The notes under the pieces: generated by a model | What the model was told of the DNA's origin: nothing | Seen by the model: only the letters and a program-made list of their open reading frames with translations | Databases searched by the model: none | Part shown: piece by piece, positions 1 to 8,316 of the stretch | Position numbering within the stretch: the stretch's first letter is position 1 | Layout: each line of letters opens with the position of its first letter | Source of the DNA: VAZQ01 sp050179645 | GTDB taxonomy: Bacteria; Pseudomonadota; Alphaproteobacteria; Rhizobiales; Xanthobacteraceae | DNA length: 53,935 nt | Assembly: GCA_050179645.1 (NCBI GenBank) | Contig: JBFXEX010000028.1 | Location: 1 to 53,935 of the forward strand | Direction: 5' to 3' | Program-made: the position numbers and the translations under genes

Positions 1-868
1 TGTGTTCCGGGGTGTTGATCTCGCTCCAGGGATAACCGGTGACGATCCAGCCGACCGGCGCTTCGTCCTTCAGCGGATCGAGGTACTCCGGCTCGCCCGA
101 CAGCAGGCTCACGACGGGGCGATTCTTGAACACTCCACGGGTATTGCCCTCGCGCACGAATTTCGCCAGATCCGCGCCGAACAGCACGTTGAAAATGGCA
201 TCCGGCTTGGCGTCGTCGATTGCCTGTACGACGGCGCCCGCGTCGACCTTACCGAGCGGCGGCGCCTGCTCGGTGACGAACTCGATGTCCGGCTGCTTGG
301 CCTTCATCAGCGCCTTGAAGTTGGCGGCGGCCGACTGGCCATATTCGAAGTTCGGATAAACGAGCGCCCAGCGCTTCTTCTTGGCGGCAAGCGCGTCCGG
401 CAGCAGCATCGCGACCTGCATGTAGGTCGATGCGCGCAGCCGGAAGGTGTAGCGGTTGCCGTTCTGCCAGGTGATCTTGTCAGTCAGCGGCTCGGCGGCG
501 AGGAAGAACACCTTCTTCTTGCCGGCGAACTCGGTCACGGCGAGGCCGATATGCGACAGGAAGGTGCCGGCCAAAATGTTCACGCCCTCGCGGGTGACGA
601 GCTCGTCGGCCACACGGACGGCGTCACCGGGGTTGGCGCCGTCGTCACGCGACACCACTTCGAGCTTCTTGCCGAGCACGCCGCCCTTGGCGTTGATCTC
701 CTCGATCGCAAGCTCCCAGCCCTTCTTGTATGGATCGAGGAAGGCCGGTTGCGCCTTGTAGCTGTTGAGTTCGCCGATCTTGATGGTGTTTTGCGCCAGC
801 GCGGGGCCGGCAAGGCAGACGAGTGCGGTGCTTGCTGCAAGCCGCAGCAGGTGCAATCTGGTAATCAT
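1..868 (-). CDS. ABC transporter substrate-binding protein, branched-chain amino acid type (partial, C-terminus off the left edge)
   Basis: Reading leftward from ATG at 868, the frame is open for 289 codons to the window edge. The N-terminus is a clear Sec signal peptide (positively charged MITRLHLLRLA, hydrophobic core, GPALAQ cleavage region). The mature part begins KIGELNSY and contains NAKGGVLGK, a type I periplasmic-binding-protein pattern shared with LivK-like receptors. It would bind a small organic solute and deliver it to Liv-type permeases, which are not in the window. It lies downstream of the SDR, hydrolase, P450 and cyclase genes on the same strand, so the ligand may feed that set (inference). 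The C-terminal part is missing because of the window limit. Confidence 0.88.
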   Translation of the reverse strand, partial: MITRLHLLRLAASTALVCLAGPALAQNTIKIGELNSYKAQPAFLDPYKKGWELAIEEINAKGGVLGKKLEVVSRDDGANPGDAVRVADELVTREGVNILAGTFLSHIGLAVTEFAGKKKVFFLAAEPLTDKITWQNGNRYTFRLRASTYMQVAMLLPDALAAKKKRWALVYPNFEYGQSAAANFKALMKAKQPDIEFVTEQAPPLGKVDAGAVVQAIDDAKPDAIFNVLFGADLAKFVREGNTRGVFKNRPVVSLLSGEPEYLDPLKDEAPVGWIVTGYPWSEINTPEH

Positions 869-1021
869 ACGCGTTCTCCATGGAAGCCGGATCGCGCCAG
901 CGGGCGAAAGGTACGCGTCCAGTGCTTTCTTTCTGGGCAAATAGTCCGTGCCGCCCGAAACCTTGTCAAGGTCACATCATCGCGCACCCAATGGCGCAAA
1001 ACGCGGCATCGACGTTCACGG

Positions 1022-1130
1022 ACCTCATCCTGAGAAGGGCGCGAAGCGCCCGTCTCGAAGGATGGCGACAAGCCTGTGATGCGGCCATGCTTCGAGACGC
1101 CATGCTACGCACGGCTCCTCAGCATGAGGG
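1022..1130. repeat. Palindromic intergenic repeat, family A, copy 1
   Basis: The ends CCTCATCCTGAG and CTCAGCATGAGG are inverted repeats with one mismatch. An inner pair GTCTCGAAG / CTTCGAGAC is a perfect inverted repeat. A second copy with the same ends lies at 30646-30790. The non-coding stretch 869-1235 consists mainly of this element and the adjacent family B element, plus the upstream region of the binding-protein gene. Confidence 0.85.
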
Positions 1131-1135
1131 ACCCT

Positions 1136-1216
1136 CCGCTCGTCCCCGCGGAAGCGGCGACCCAGCGCTTATCAAGCAGATGTACTGGATGCCCGCTTGC
1201 GCGGGCATGAGCGGGG
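1136..1216. repeat. Palindromic intergenic repeat, family B, copy 1
   Basis: It begins CGCTCGTCCCCGCGGAAGCG and ends with the stem GCCCGCTTGCGCGGGC. The same arrangement, better conserved, is at 27036-27124. It directly follows the family A element, making a compound mosaic between two same-strand genes. Confidence 0.75.
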
Positions 1217-1235
1217 GGAGGTCGAGAGCGCGCGG

Positions 1236-2048
1236 CTACTTGCGGTCGCGCAGGCGGTCCATCAACGACTTCTCCTGGCCGCCATCGATCTCGATCTGGG
1301 TGCCGTTGACCATGTGCATCAGCGGTGAAGCGAGCATCACCACCAGGCTGGCGACTTCCTCGACCTCGGCGATCCGGCCCATCGGGATCGACGACGGCGC
1401 GAGCTGGTCGGCCTCCTCCAATGAAAGCTTCATATCGCGGGACATCGCCTGCACGAGACCGGCCCAGCGTTCGGTGCGCACAGGCCCCGGATTGACGGCG
1501 CAGAAGCTGATGCCGTGCTTGCCGTATTGCCCGGCGAGCGAGAGCGTCAGGTTCTGCCCGGCCGCATTTGCGGCGCCGGGGCAGATTTCCCAATACGAGG
1601 GCTTCACGCCGTCGTTGCCGATCAGGTTCACGACGCGGCCGCCGCCCTGCTTGACCATCAGCGGAAGGACGTAGCGAAGGCAGCGCACATAGCCCATGAA
1701 CTTGAGCTGCAGGCCCTTCTCCCAGTCGTCCTCGGTCAGGTGCTCGATCACGCCGCCGGCCGCCGAGCCCGCGTTGTTGACCATGATGTCGACGCGGCCG
1801 AGCGCCTTGTGGCCCTGCTCAATGAAGTTTTTGGCGTCGGCGTCCTTGCGAAGGTCGGCCGCGATCGGCACGATCTTGCGGCCGGTCGCCTTGGCAATCT
1901 CGGCGGCCGCCTTTTCCAGCGGCTCCATGCGGCGGGCGCAGATCGCGACATCGACGCCTTCCTTCGCCAGCAGCATGGCGATGCCCTTGCCGATGCCTTC
2001 GCTGCCGCCGGTCACCAGCGCGGTCTTGCCCTTGAGCTGCAGGTCCAT
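1236..2048 (-). CDS. SDR-family protein lacking the classical catalytic tetrad
   Basis: This is a 270-residue short-chain dehydrogenase/reductase fold. The nucleotide-binding motif TGGSEGIG is at residues 14-21, followed by NNAG and the PGPVRTE region typical of SDRs. Aligning the segment GAANAAGQNLTLSLA with the usual YxxxK helix puts Pro where Tyr should be and Asn where Lys should be. The strand that normally carries Ser reads NLIGNDG. It should bind NAD(P), but classical SDR chemistry is doubtful. It sits between the binding-protein gene and the hydrolase on the same strand, and 30 bp separate it from the hydrolase, so they are probably co-transcribed. Confidence 0.88.
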   Translation of the reverse strand: MDLQLKGKTALVTGGSEGIGKGIAMLLAKEGVDVAICARRMEPLEKAAAEIAKATGRKIVPIAADLRKDADAKNFIEQGHKALGRVDIMVNNAGSAAGGVIEHLTEDDWEKGLQLKFMGYVRCLRYVLPLMVKQGGGRVVNLIGNDGVKPSYWEICPGAANAAGQNLTLSLAGQYGKHGISFCAVNPGPVRTERWAGLVQAMSRDMKLSLEEADQLAPSSIPMGRIAEVEEVASLVVMLASPLMHMVNGTQIEIDGGQEKSLMDRLRDRK

Positions 2049-2078
2049 GTCGCTCTCCTTGAAACTGACGATACTGAG

Positions 2079-2939
2079 TTACGTGCGCGGCTTGTGAGAG
2101 AGCCAGGTGCCTCTCTCCGCCTCGGCGAAGAATTCGTCGAGCGCTGCGTTGAATTTCTCCGGCTCCTCGCTGGTCAGCGTGTGTCCGGTGCGCGGCACAA
2201 CCACCAGGCCTGCGGTCGGCGCGGTACGGCGCAGGAAGACGCTGGCGTCGAGGCACCAGTCGTCCTCGTCGCCGACCACGATGAGGAGCGGCGGCCTGAA
2301 CGCCTTCAGATCGGCTTGCATGTCCCACAAGGTAGGTCGCTTGGCTTGCAGGTTGGCCATCGTCAGCGAATGGCCGAGCGGCGAATGCTCGCTCAGCATC
2401 TTGACGAAATGCGCATAGCCGCGCGGGTCCTTGTGCTTGTGTGCCTGGCGCGTCGGGCCGTCGCCGTATTTGACCGCCGCATCCGCCATCGTACTCTGCG
2501 CGAACATCTTGGCGGTCTCGCGCGAGGCCGCACGCGATTCCTCGACGATCTTCGGGTCGGGCGACGAGCCATAGCCGCAGCCCGCCGCGGTGACCGAGAT
2601 GCAGCGTTCGGGATGGCGGATGCCGACATGCAGCGCAGTTGCGGCGCCCATCGAATGGCCGACCACGTGCGCCTTGTCGATCTTCAGCGCGTCCATCACG
2701 GCGACGACGTCGTCGCGAAAGATGTCCTGGGTGTACTTTTCAGGGGCCTCCGGCACATCGGACGGCGGATACCCGCGCTGGCTGTAAGTGACGCAGCGAT
2801 GCGAGCGGGCGAAGTGCCGCATCTGCGGCTCCCATGTCCGGTAGTCGGCGGCATATTCGTGCACGAACACCACCGGCGTGCCGTGGCCGGCTTCCTCGAC
2901 GTAGAGTTTCGTTCCGTCGGACGCAGAAATCTTCGGCAT
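2079..2939 (-). CDS. Alpha/beta-hydrolase
   Basis: This 286-residue single-domain hydrolase starts at MPKISASDG. An in-frame ATG seven codons upstream (2960) is possible but adds sequence outside the fold. Visible hallmarks are the oxyanion region VFVHEYAADYRTW, the nucleophile elbow GHSMG with Ser96, and the late His in PRTGHTL. It resembles esterases and C-C bond hydrolases of catabolic pathways. Its position between the P450 and the SDR suggests it acts on an intermediate of the same pathway. The substrate cannot be told from sequence. Confidence 0.9.
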   Translation of the reverse strand: MPKISASDGTKLYVEEAGHGTPVVFVHEYAADYRTWEPQMRHFARSHRCVTYSQRGYPPSDVPEAPEKYTQDIFRDDVVAVMDALKIDKAHVVGHSMGAATALHVGIRHPERCISVTAAGCGYGSSPDPKIVEESRAASRETAKMFAQSTMADAAVKYGDGPTRQAHKHKDPRGYAHFVKMLSEHSPLGHSLTMANLQAKRPTLWDMQADLKAFRPPLLIVVGDEDDWCLDASVFLRRTAPTAGLVVVPRTGHTLTSEEPEKFNAALDEFFAEAERGTWLSHKPRT

Positions 2940-3028
2940 GCGGGGCTTCGCGGCGATCAAGCCGCACGATGGATGTACGAGAAGGCAAGCTAGTCAACTC
3001 GCTGCGGTGGCGCAAGCGGCGAAGACCG

Positions 3029-4258
3029 TCACTGAATGCGCATCGGCAGGCTCTGCAGACGCAACTCGCCCACGGCGCCGCCATACAGCGGCTGAAAATT
3101 CGGATCGTCGATGTGCGCCTTCGGAAAGCGGGCCAGTAACCGCGTGATCGCGATGGTAATGGTAGTGCGCCCCAGGATGTTGCCGATGCAGTGGTGCGGT
3201 CCGGCGCCAAACGACAAGATGCGCTTCGGCTTGCGGTGGATGTCGAAGCGCAACGGATCGGGGAACGCATCCGGGTCGTAGTTCGGCGCGAGCGGCGAAG
3301 GCCGCACCACCATGCCTTTGAGAATGCGCGTGCCGCCCACCTCGGTATCGCGCGTGGCAATGCGCGGGAAGGTGAAGTAGCCGTTGCTGCCCAGGCGCAG
3401 GCATTCCTCGATCGCTTCCGGGATGAGCGACGGATCGCGGATCAGTTCGGCGCGCTGCTCGTCGTGGGTGTAGAGTAGAAAGAGTGCGCCGCCGGCGGCC
3501 CGGCTGGTGGCCGACAACGACGCCCCGCAGATACCGAATATCTGGTCGAACAATTCGCGGTCGTTGAGCTTGTCGCCGGCATCGCGGGCGTTGACCAGAT
3601 CGCTGATGAAATCCGGGCGCGGGTTGGTGCGGCGCTCGTCGATGATGACGTTGATCTCCTGCATGGTGCGGTCGAAGGCGCGGCGCAATTCCGGCGACCA
3701 CGACTCGCCCGGCTTCACATAAGTGGTGCCCGGAATGAGGTCGTGAAATGCCGTGAACACCGCCTTGCGGCGCTCGTCCATCGCCACCATCGCGGTCAGC
3801 AGGGCATCGACCACGAGATGCGCGCCATAGTCCGTCATGCCGTCAAACGAAGGGCCGTTCGCCTCGATACGGTCCAGCATGCCGTCGACGATCCCGGTGA
3901 TGCTCTCCTTGAGTTGTTCGATCCGTCGCGATGAGAATGCCGGCATCAGCAGGCGGCGGACGCGGGCGTGCTGCTCGCCATCCATCTGCGTGACGAACTG
4001 CGCGTCCATGATCTTGTTGAACTGCTCCCAGCCCGGGCCGCGCGGCATCTCCGAGGCGAAGGTCTGCGTGTCCGAAAAGACCTTGTGTACGTCGGCATAG
4101 CGGCCGACCACCACCTGCGGCTGGCCCTGGCCCAGCACGTAGAACGGCGGCCGCCGCGCCCATTCGGCCATGTACCGGTGCGCGTTCGCCTTGAACTCGG
4201 CACTGCCAAGGTCGATGTCGACCACGTTGTCGGAGTCCAGATCGAGCGTTAATGACAT
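3029..4258 (-). CDS. Cytochrome P450 with atypical I-helix
   Basis: This 409-residue soluble bacterial P450 starts at MSLTLDLDSDN. The frame stays open upstream into the neighbouring gene, but this start gives the normal family length. The heme loop is SFGAGPHHCIGN with Cys357 as axial ligand. The K-helix ExxR is E285-C-L-R288. The I-helix reads ASLSATS (246-252) where the family normally has AGxD/E-T-T, so the acid position is Ser249 and the conserved Thr is Ala250. The usual acid-alcohol pair for oxygen activation is therefore missing. No ferredoxin or reductase lies nearby. It is flanked by hydrolase and cyclase genes on the same strand. Confidence 0.95.
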   Translation of the reverse strand: MSLTLDLDSDNVVDIDLGSAEFKANAHRYMAEWARRPPFYVLGQGQPQVVVGRYADVHKVFSDTQTFASEMPRGPGWEQFNKIMDAQFVTQMDGEQHARVRRLLMPAFSSRRIEQLKESITGIVDGMLDRIEANGPSFDGMTDYGAHLVVDALLTAMVAMDERRKAVFTAFHDLIPGTTYVKPGESWSPELRRAFDRTMQEINVIIDERRTNPRPDFISDLVNARDAGDKLNDRELFDQIFGICGASLSATSRAAGGALFLLYTHDEQRAELIRDPSLIPEAIEECLRLGSNGYFTFPRIATRDTEVGGTRILKGMVVRPSPLAPNYDPDAFPDPLRFDIHRKPKRILSFGAGPHHCIGNILGRTTITIAITRLLARFPKAHIDDPNFQPLYGGAVGELRLQSLPMRIQ

Positions 4259-4302
4259 GAGCGTTCCTCTTCCGAAACCCGAAGCGCCGCCGCCGCTTTC
4301 TC

Positions 4303-5151
4303 TCAGCGGCCGAAAATCGCCTTGGCGGCATCGCCGACCGCCTCGACGTTCTCGCCGCAGTCGAGGAAGGCGACGATCCGGCACGGGCAGCCTTCCAGTC
4401 CCTCGTAGCGCCACGGGAAGGCACCGATGATGGCGCGCTTGTTGAGCATCAAATCGATATCTCCCCCGAGGTTCTCGGCGTGCAGCAGGCCTTCCTGGAA
4501 CGCCCAGTTGTGGAACGGGAACACGTCGGCGGAGACCTTCCGGCCGGACAGCTTGTGGGTGTAGGTGAACGTGCCAAAGAATTCGCCCGGCGTCTTGCCG
4601 TGCTTCTTGGTGAATTCCTCCGCCAAGTCCGGTCGCATATAGCGGATCGAGGTGTTCATGGCGTGGTCGCAGGAGCCGGCGTCCATGCCCCACCACTTGA
4701 TCTTCTTCTTCAGCATCCAGTCGAGCGTCGCGAGGCTCGGCCCCGGATGATAGCAGAAGTAGCGCACCAGGTCCTGCTGCGGCTGGCCCTCGTAATGCTT
4801 GTGCCAGCCGGTGTGCAGGATGAGGATGTCGCCTTCGCGGATGTCGGCGCCGGCGCTCTCGATGATCTCCGGCGTGATCACCGCCCAGTCGTGCATATGC
4901 TTGGAGATGTCCACCACCACGCCGCGGTTGCAGAGATAGTCAAGCGGCAGGTGCGCCATGTCGCCTTTGGGATTGTCGGTGGCGTGCATGGCGCCGTCGA
5001 AATGCGTGCCGACATGCAGCGCGGTGTCGATGCGCTGCGCCACGATTCGCACGGTCTGCAGGTTCTGCGCGTAATACATCTTGTTGCCCGCGTAGCCGAC
5101 CCAGCCGGGCGTGTGCACGTTCATCACATGGCTCATGTCGATGATTTTCAT
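4303..5151 (-). CDS. Cyclase-family metal-dependent hydrolase (kynurenine formamidase-like)
   Basis: This 282-residue protein starts at MKIIDMSHVM. The metal-binding signature HVGTHFDGAMH (residues 46-56) matches the cyclase/kynurenine formamidase family pattern HxGTHxDxPxH, with Ala in place of Pro. Later conserved segments include ILHTGWHKH and GMDAGSCDH. Members hydrolyse amide, ester or lactone bonds using divalent metal. It is the first gene of the leftward P450 unit, 44 bp before the P450 start, and is divergent from the molybdenum hydroxylase gene. The in-frame extension upstream to 5400 overlaps that gene and was rejected. Confidence 0.92.
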   Translation of the reverse strand: MKIIDMSHVMNVHTPGWVGYAGNKMYYAQNLQTVRIVAQRIDTALHVGTHFDGAMHATDNPKGDMAHLPLDYLCNRGVVVDISKHMHDWAVITPEIIESAGADIREGDILILHTGWHKHYEGQPQQDLVRYFCYHPGPSLATLDWMLKKKIKWWGMDAGSCDHAMNTSIRYMRPDLAEEFTKKHGKTPGEFFGTFTYTHKLSGRKVSADVFPFHNWAFQEGLLHAENLGGDIDLMLNKRAIIGAFPWRYEGLEGCPCRIVAFLDCGENVEAVGDAAKAIFGR

Positions 5152-5253
5152 CGCTCGATCCTTCTTGTTGATAGGGCAGGGCGCGGCGTGCTTGCAGTTT
5201 TCCGGAGTGGAGACTACCGTTTCGCCTTCGAAATACTCGCATGAAGATCGCTC
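5152..5253. promoter_or_regulatory. Divergent intergenic control region
   Basis: This 102-bp gap separates the outward-facing cyclase and molybdenum hydroxylase genes, so promoters for both must lie here or inside the genes. I could not assign convincing -35/-10 hexamers or an operator. Confidence 0.4.
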
Positions 5254-7524
5254 ATGAACCTGCCAGTAGGGGCGCTGATCGGTCAACCGGTCGATCGGGC
5301 CGAAGACCCGCGATTTCTCACCGGTCGCGGCCAGTTCGTCGACGATCTCAAGCGTCCCGGGATGCTGCACGCCGCGGTGTACCGCAGCAGCGTAGCGCAC
5401 GGCCGCATCCGCTCCATCGATGCAGCCGCCGCGCGAGCGATGCCCGGAGTTCGCGCCGTCATCACTGCGGCCGAGATCGGCGAGGACATCCCGGTGATCC
5501 CGCTGCGGCTGGCGAACATGCCGGGGTTGAAGCCCTACTTCCAGCCGGTGATCGCCAAGGACAAGGTGCGCTACGTCGGCGAGCCGCTCGCGATTGTCGT
5601 CGCCGATAGTCAGGCGCTCGCCGAAGATGCGCTGGAAGGCATCGCAGTCGACATCGAGCCCTTACCTGCGGTGGTGGATCGCGAGACGGCGCTGAGCAAC
5701 GCCTCGCTACTGTTCGAGCCGACCGGCACCAACTCAATGATCCGCTACGCCGCGACGTTCGGCGACGCCGACGCAGCCTTCGCGCAGGCCGAGTATACCC
5801 GGCGCGAGACATTCCGCTGCCACCGCCTGACCGCGGTGCCGCTCGAGACCCGTGGCGGCATTGCCGAATGGAACGCCGACAAGACGCATCTCACGGTGTT
5901 TGGCTCGACCAAGGTGCTGTTCTTCAATCGGCGCCTCCTGGCGCCGATGCTGGGCGTCGCCGAGGAAGCGATCGACATGCTGGAGCCCGACGTCGGCGGC
6001 GGCTTCGGCGTGCGCGGCGAGTTTTATCCGGAGGACTTTCTGGTGCCGTTCGCGGCGCGGCTTGTTGGCCGCCCGGTGAAGTGGATCGAGGACCGGCGCG
6101 AGCACCTGATGGCAACCAACCATTCGCGCGAGATGGAGTGCGACGTCGAGATTGCCTGCCGGCGCGACGGAACGATCCTCGCGCTGCGCGGACACATCTG
6201 CGGCGACATGGGCGCCTACATGCGCACCAATGGCGGGGTGGTGCCGGCGAAGGCGGGGCAATTCCTGCCGGGTCCCTATCGCATCCGCGACATCGCCATC
6301 ACAGTCGAGATGATCGCCACCAACAAGACGCCGGTCGGCACCATGCGGGCGCCCGGACGCTTCGAGGCCAACTTTTTCCGCGAGCGGCTGTTCGACATGG
6401 TGGCCCGCGACCTCGCTCTCGACCCGATGGACTTCCGCCGCAAGAACCTGATCAGCGAGCCCGAACTGCCGTTCTACAGCGGCAAGCTCGTGCCGTATGA
6501 AGGCGAGACCGAGTTCGATACCGGCGACTATCACGCCACTTTCGAGCGGGCGCTCACCGAGATCGGCTGGGAAGAGAGAAAGTCGCTGCAGGGCCGGCTG
6601 ATCGATGGCCGCTATCACGGGCTCGCCGCGGTGCCGTTCGTCGAGAGCGGCGGCTCGGGCAAGGAGAATTGCCGCGTCGAGATCGAACCGGACGGCATGG
6701 TCAACGTCTATGTCGGCTCGGCGGTGATGGGGCAGGGCCTGGAGACCACGCTCGCGCAGGTCGCCGCCGAAACGCTGCGGCTGCCGTTCGAGGGGGTCCG
6801 CATTTTGCACGGCTCGACCACCTATCTGCGCGAGGGCTTCGGAACCTTCGCGTCGCGCTCGATGGTGGTGGGCGGTTCGGCAGTGGCGGACGGCTGCAAC
6901 AATCTTCTCGTCGCGATCGAGGCCGAGGCGCGCAAGCGGTTCGGCCTGCCCAATGTCGAGATATTGGTCGCGGGCGGCGTTGTGAGCGCCGGTGAACAGC
7001 GCGCGCGCCTCGCCGACTTTGCCGGCCTTACGGCGGAGGGCACGTTCTCGACCGCGATCCGCACCTACAGCTATGGCGCACACGCCTGCCACGTCGCGGT
7101 CGATGCCCGAACCGGTGAGGTCGAGGTGCTGGACTATGTGGCGATCGAGGACGTGGGCCGTGCCATCAATCCGCACGTCGTCCACGGCCAGGCGATCGGC
7201 GCGCTGGTGCAGGGGCTCGGCGGCGCGTTCCTCGACGAGATCATCTACGACGCCGACGGGCAGATATTGAACACCTCGCTCGCCGAATATCTGCTTCCGA
7301 CCGCGTCGGACTTTCCCAACCTGCGCGCCATCACCATGGAACTGCGGCCGTCCAAGACCAATCCGCTCGGCGCCAAGGGCGCGGGCGAGGGCGGCATGGT
7401 GGCGGTCGCGGCGACCGCCGCCAACGCCGTCGCGGCTGCGCTTGAGCCGCTCGGTGTCGAGATACGCGATCTGCCGCTCTCGCCAGCGCGGCTGTGGCAT
7501 CTGGTTCGTGGCGGCGCCGGGTAA
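5254..7524 (+). CDS. Molybdenum hydroxylase large subunit (xanthine dehydrogenase/CO dehydrogenase family)
   Basis: This 756-residue protein has the N-terminal hammerhead domain (RFLTGRGQFVDD, residues about 18-30) followed by molybdopterin-binding domains. Cofactor-loop signatures include GGGFGVRGEF, MRAPGRFEAN and RSMVVGGSA. The catalytic Glu motif GAKGAGEGG lies near the C-terminus. Family members hydroxylate aldehydes, purines or N-heterocycles using a molybdenum cofactor. They normally need a FAD subunit and a 2Fe-2S subunit, and neither gene is next to it. Partners must be elsewhere or absent. It is divergent from the P450/cyclase unit. Confidence 0.93.
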   Translation: MNLPVGALIGQPVDRAEDPRFLTGRGQFVDDLKRPGMLHAAVYRSSVAHGRIRSIDAAAARAMPGVRAVITAAEIGEDIPVIPLRLANMPGLKPYFQPVIAKDKVRYVGEPLAIVVADSQALAEDALEGIAVDIEPLPAVVDRETALSNASLLFEPTGTNSMIRYAATFGDADAAFAQAEYTRRETFRCHRLTAVPLETRGGIAEWNADKTHLTVFGSTKVLFFNRRLLAPMLGVAEEAIDMLEPDVGGGFGVRGEFYPEDFLVPFAARLVGRPVKWIEDRREHLMATNHSREMECDVEIACRRDGTILALRGHICGDMGAYMRTNGGVVPAKAGQFLPGPYRIRDIAITVEMIATNKTPVGTMRAPGRFEANFFRERLFDMVARDLALDPMDFRRKNLISEPELPFYSGKLVPYEGETEFDTGDYHATFERALTEIGWEERKSLQGRLIDGRYHGLAAVPFVESGGSGKENCRVEIEPDGMVNVYVGSAVMGQGLETTLAQVAAETLRLPFEGVRILHGSTTYLREGFGTFASRSMVVGGSAVADGCNNLLVAIEAEARKRFGLPNVEILVAGGVVSAGEQRARLADFAGLTAEGTFSTAIRTYSYGAHACHVAVDARTGEVEVLDYVAIEDVGRAINPHVVHGQAIGALVQGLGGAFLDEIIYDADGQILNTSLAEYLLPTASDFPNLRAITMELRPSKTNPLGAKGAGEGGMVAVAATAANAVAAALEPLGVEIRDLPLSPARLWHLVRGGAG

Positions 7525-7664
7525 TCCGAGAACGCCCGAGGTCGATCGACGAAATCGGCCGGCAATCGCCGGCCGGCCGACGCCAAATGGTAGGCAGACT
7601 CGCCAGAACCCGCTAACCTCTAATGCCATTGATTCGCCGTGCAACCCGGACGAGGAGATGGCAC

Positions 7665-8315
7665 GTGACGGGTTCGATCATCACTGTGGCGACCATGAAG
7701 GGCGGCAGCGGCAAGAGCACCGTCGCCAGTTGCCTTGCGGTGTATTGGCAGCTTATCGGACGCCGTCCCTCCATTATCGATGCCGATCCACAGCGCTCGA
7801 TTGCGCGTCTTGCGGCCCGTGAGAAGGCGCTTGGCGGCGTGCCGGTGATCGAGGACGCGACCGAGTGGGCGTCGGTGACGGCGCATCGGCTGGCGGCCAC
7901 CGGGCCGGTTATCATCGACACCCCGGGCTTTCGCTCCGAGACTACGCTCGCCTGCCTGGCGGCGACCGATTTCGTGCTGGTGCCGGTCAAGCCGTCGCCT
8001 TTCGATGTCGACCGCATGCTCGACACGCTGAATCTCCTGATCAATGGCGCGAGCAGCCGGCGGCCGCCGTTCCGGTGCCTGCTGACCCAGACCACCCGTG
8101 ACTCGATCATCGCCAAGCAGATCCGCGAGGAACTGGCGGAGGCGGGGTTCCCGGTGCTCAAGAGCGAAATGACCAACCGGGTGGTCTACGCGGAGGCCGC
8201 GCTCTGGGGCGCGACGCCGAGCCTGATCGATCGCATGGGGCCCGCCGCGCGCGAGATCGCGGCGATCGCCGAGGAGGTCGATGGGATTCTCGGGCTGAAG
8301 CAGCAGGCGGCCTGA
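7665..8315 (+). CDS. Orphan ParA/MinD-type P-loop ATPase
   Basis: This 216-residue protein probably starts at GTG 7665, which follows GAGGAG at 7652-7657. An in-frame ATG at 7623 has a worse context. The deviant Walker A motif KGGSGKST is at residues 12-19, followed by IIDADPQRS and the switch motif IIDTPGF. ParA-family ATPases dimerise on ATP and position cargo on the nucleoid or membrane. No parB or parS-like site is adjacent. The stop codon is one base from the start of the following DUF697 gene, implying translational coupling and a shared role. Confidence 0.92.
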   Translation: MTGSIITVATMKGGSGKSTVASCLAVYWQLIGRRPSIIDADPQRSIARLAAREKALGGVPVIEDATEWASVTAHRLAATGPVIIDTPGFRSETTLACLAATDFVLVPVKPSPFDVDRMLDTLNLLINGASSRRPPFRCLLTQTTRDSIIAKQIREELAEAGFPVLKSEMTNRVVYAEAALWGATPSLIDRMGPAAREIAAIAEEVDGILGLKQQAA

Positions 8316-8316
8316 T

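Noticed and set aside
1515..2993. A 492-codon plus-strand frame over the SDR and hydrolase genes
   Set aside because: Antisense shadow, Arg/Leu/Asp/His-rich translation without any recognisable domain.
7556..7583. GGCCGGC-rich inverted repeat after the molybdenum hydroxylase gene, considered as a terminator
   Set aside because: A short GC stem without a following T-run. Such stems are expected by chance in this composition.
5734..7644. A 636-codon minus-strand frame over the molybdenum hydroxylase gene
   Set aside because: The plus-strand gene has all family signatures. The reverse frame has none.
7665..8315. ParA-type ATPase taken as evidence of a plasmid partition locus or replication origin
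   Set aside because: No ParB gene, no iterated parS-like sites and no replication initiator nearby. The neighbours are membrane proteins, so an orphan ParA is the better reading.
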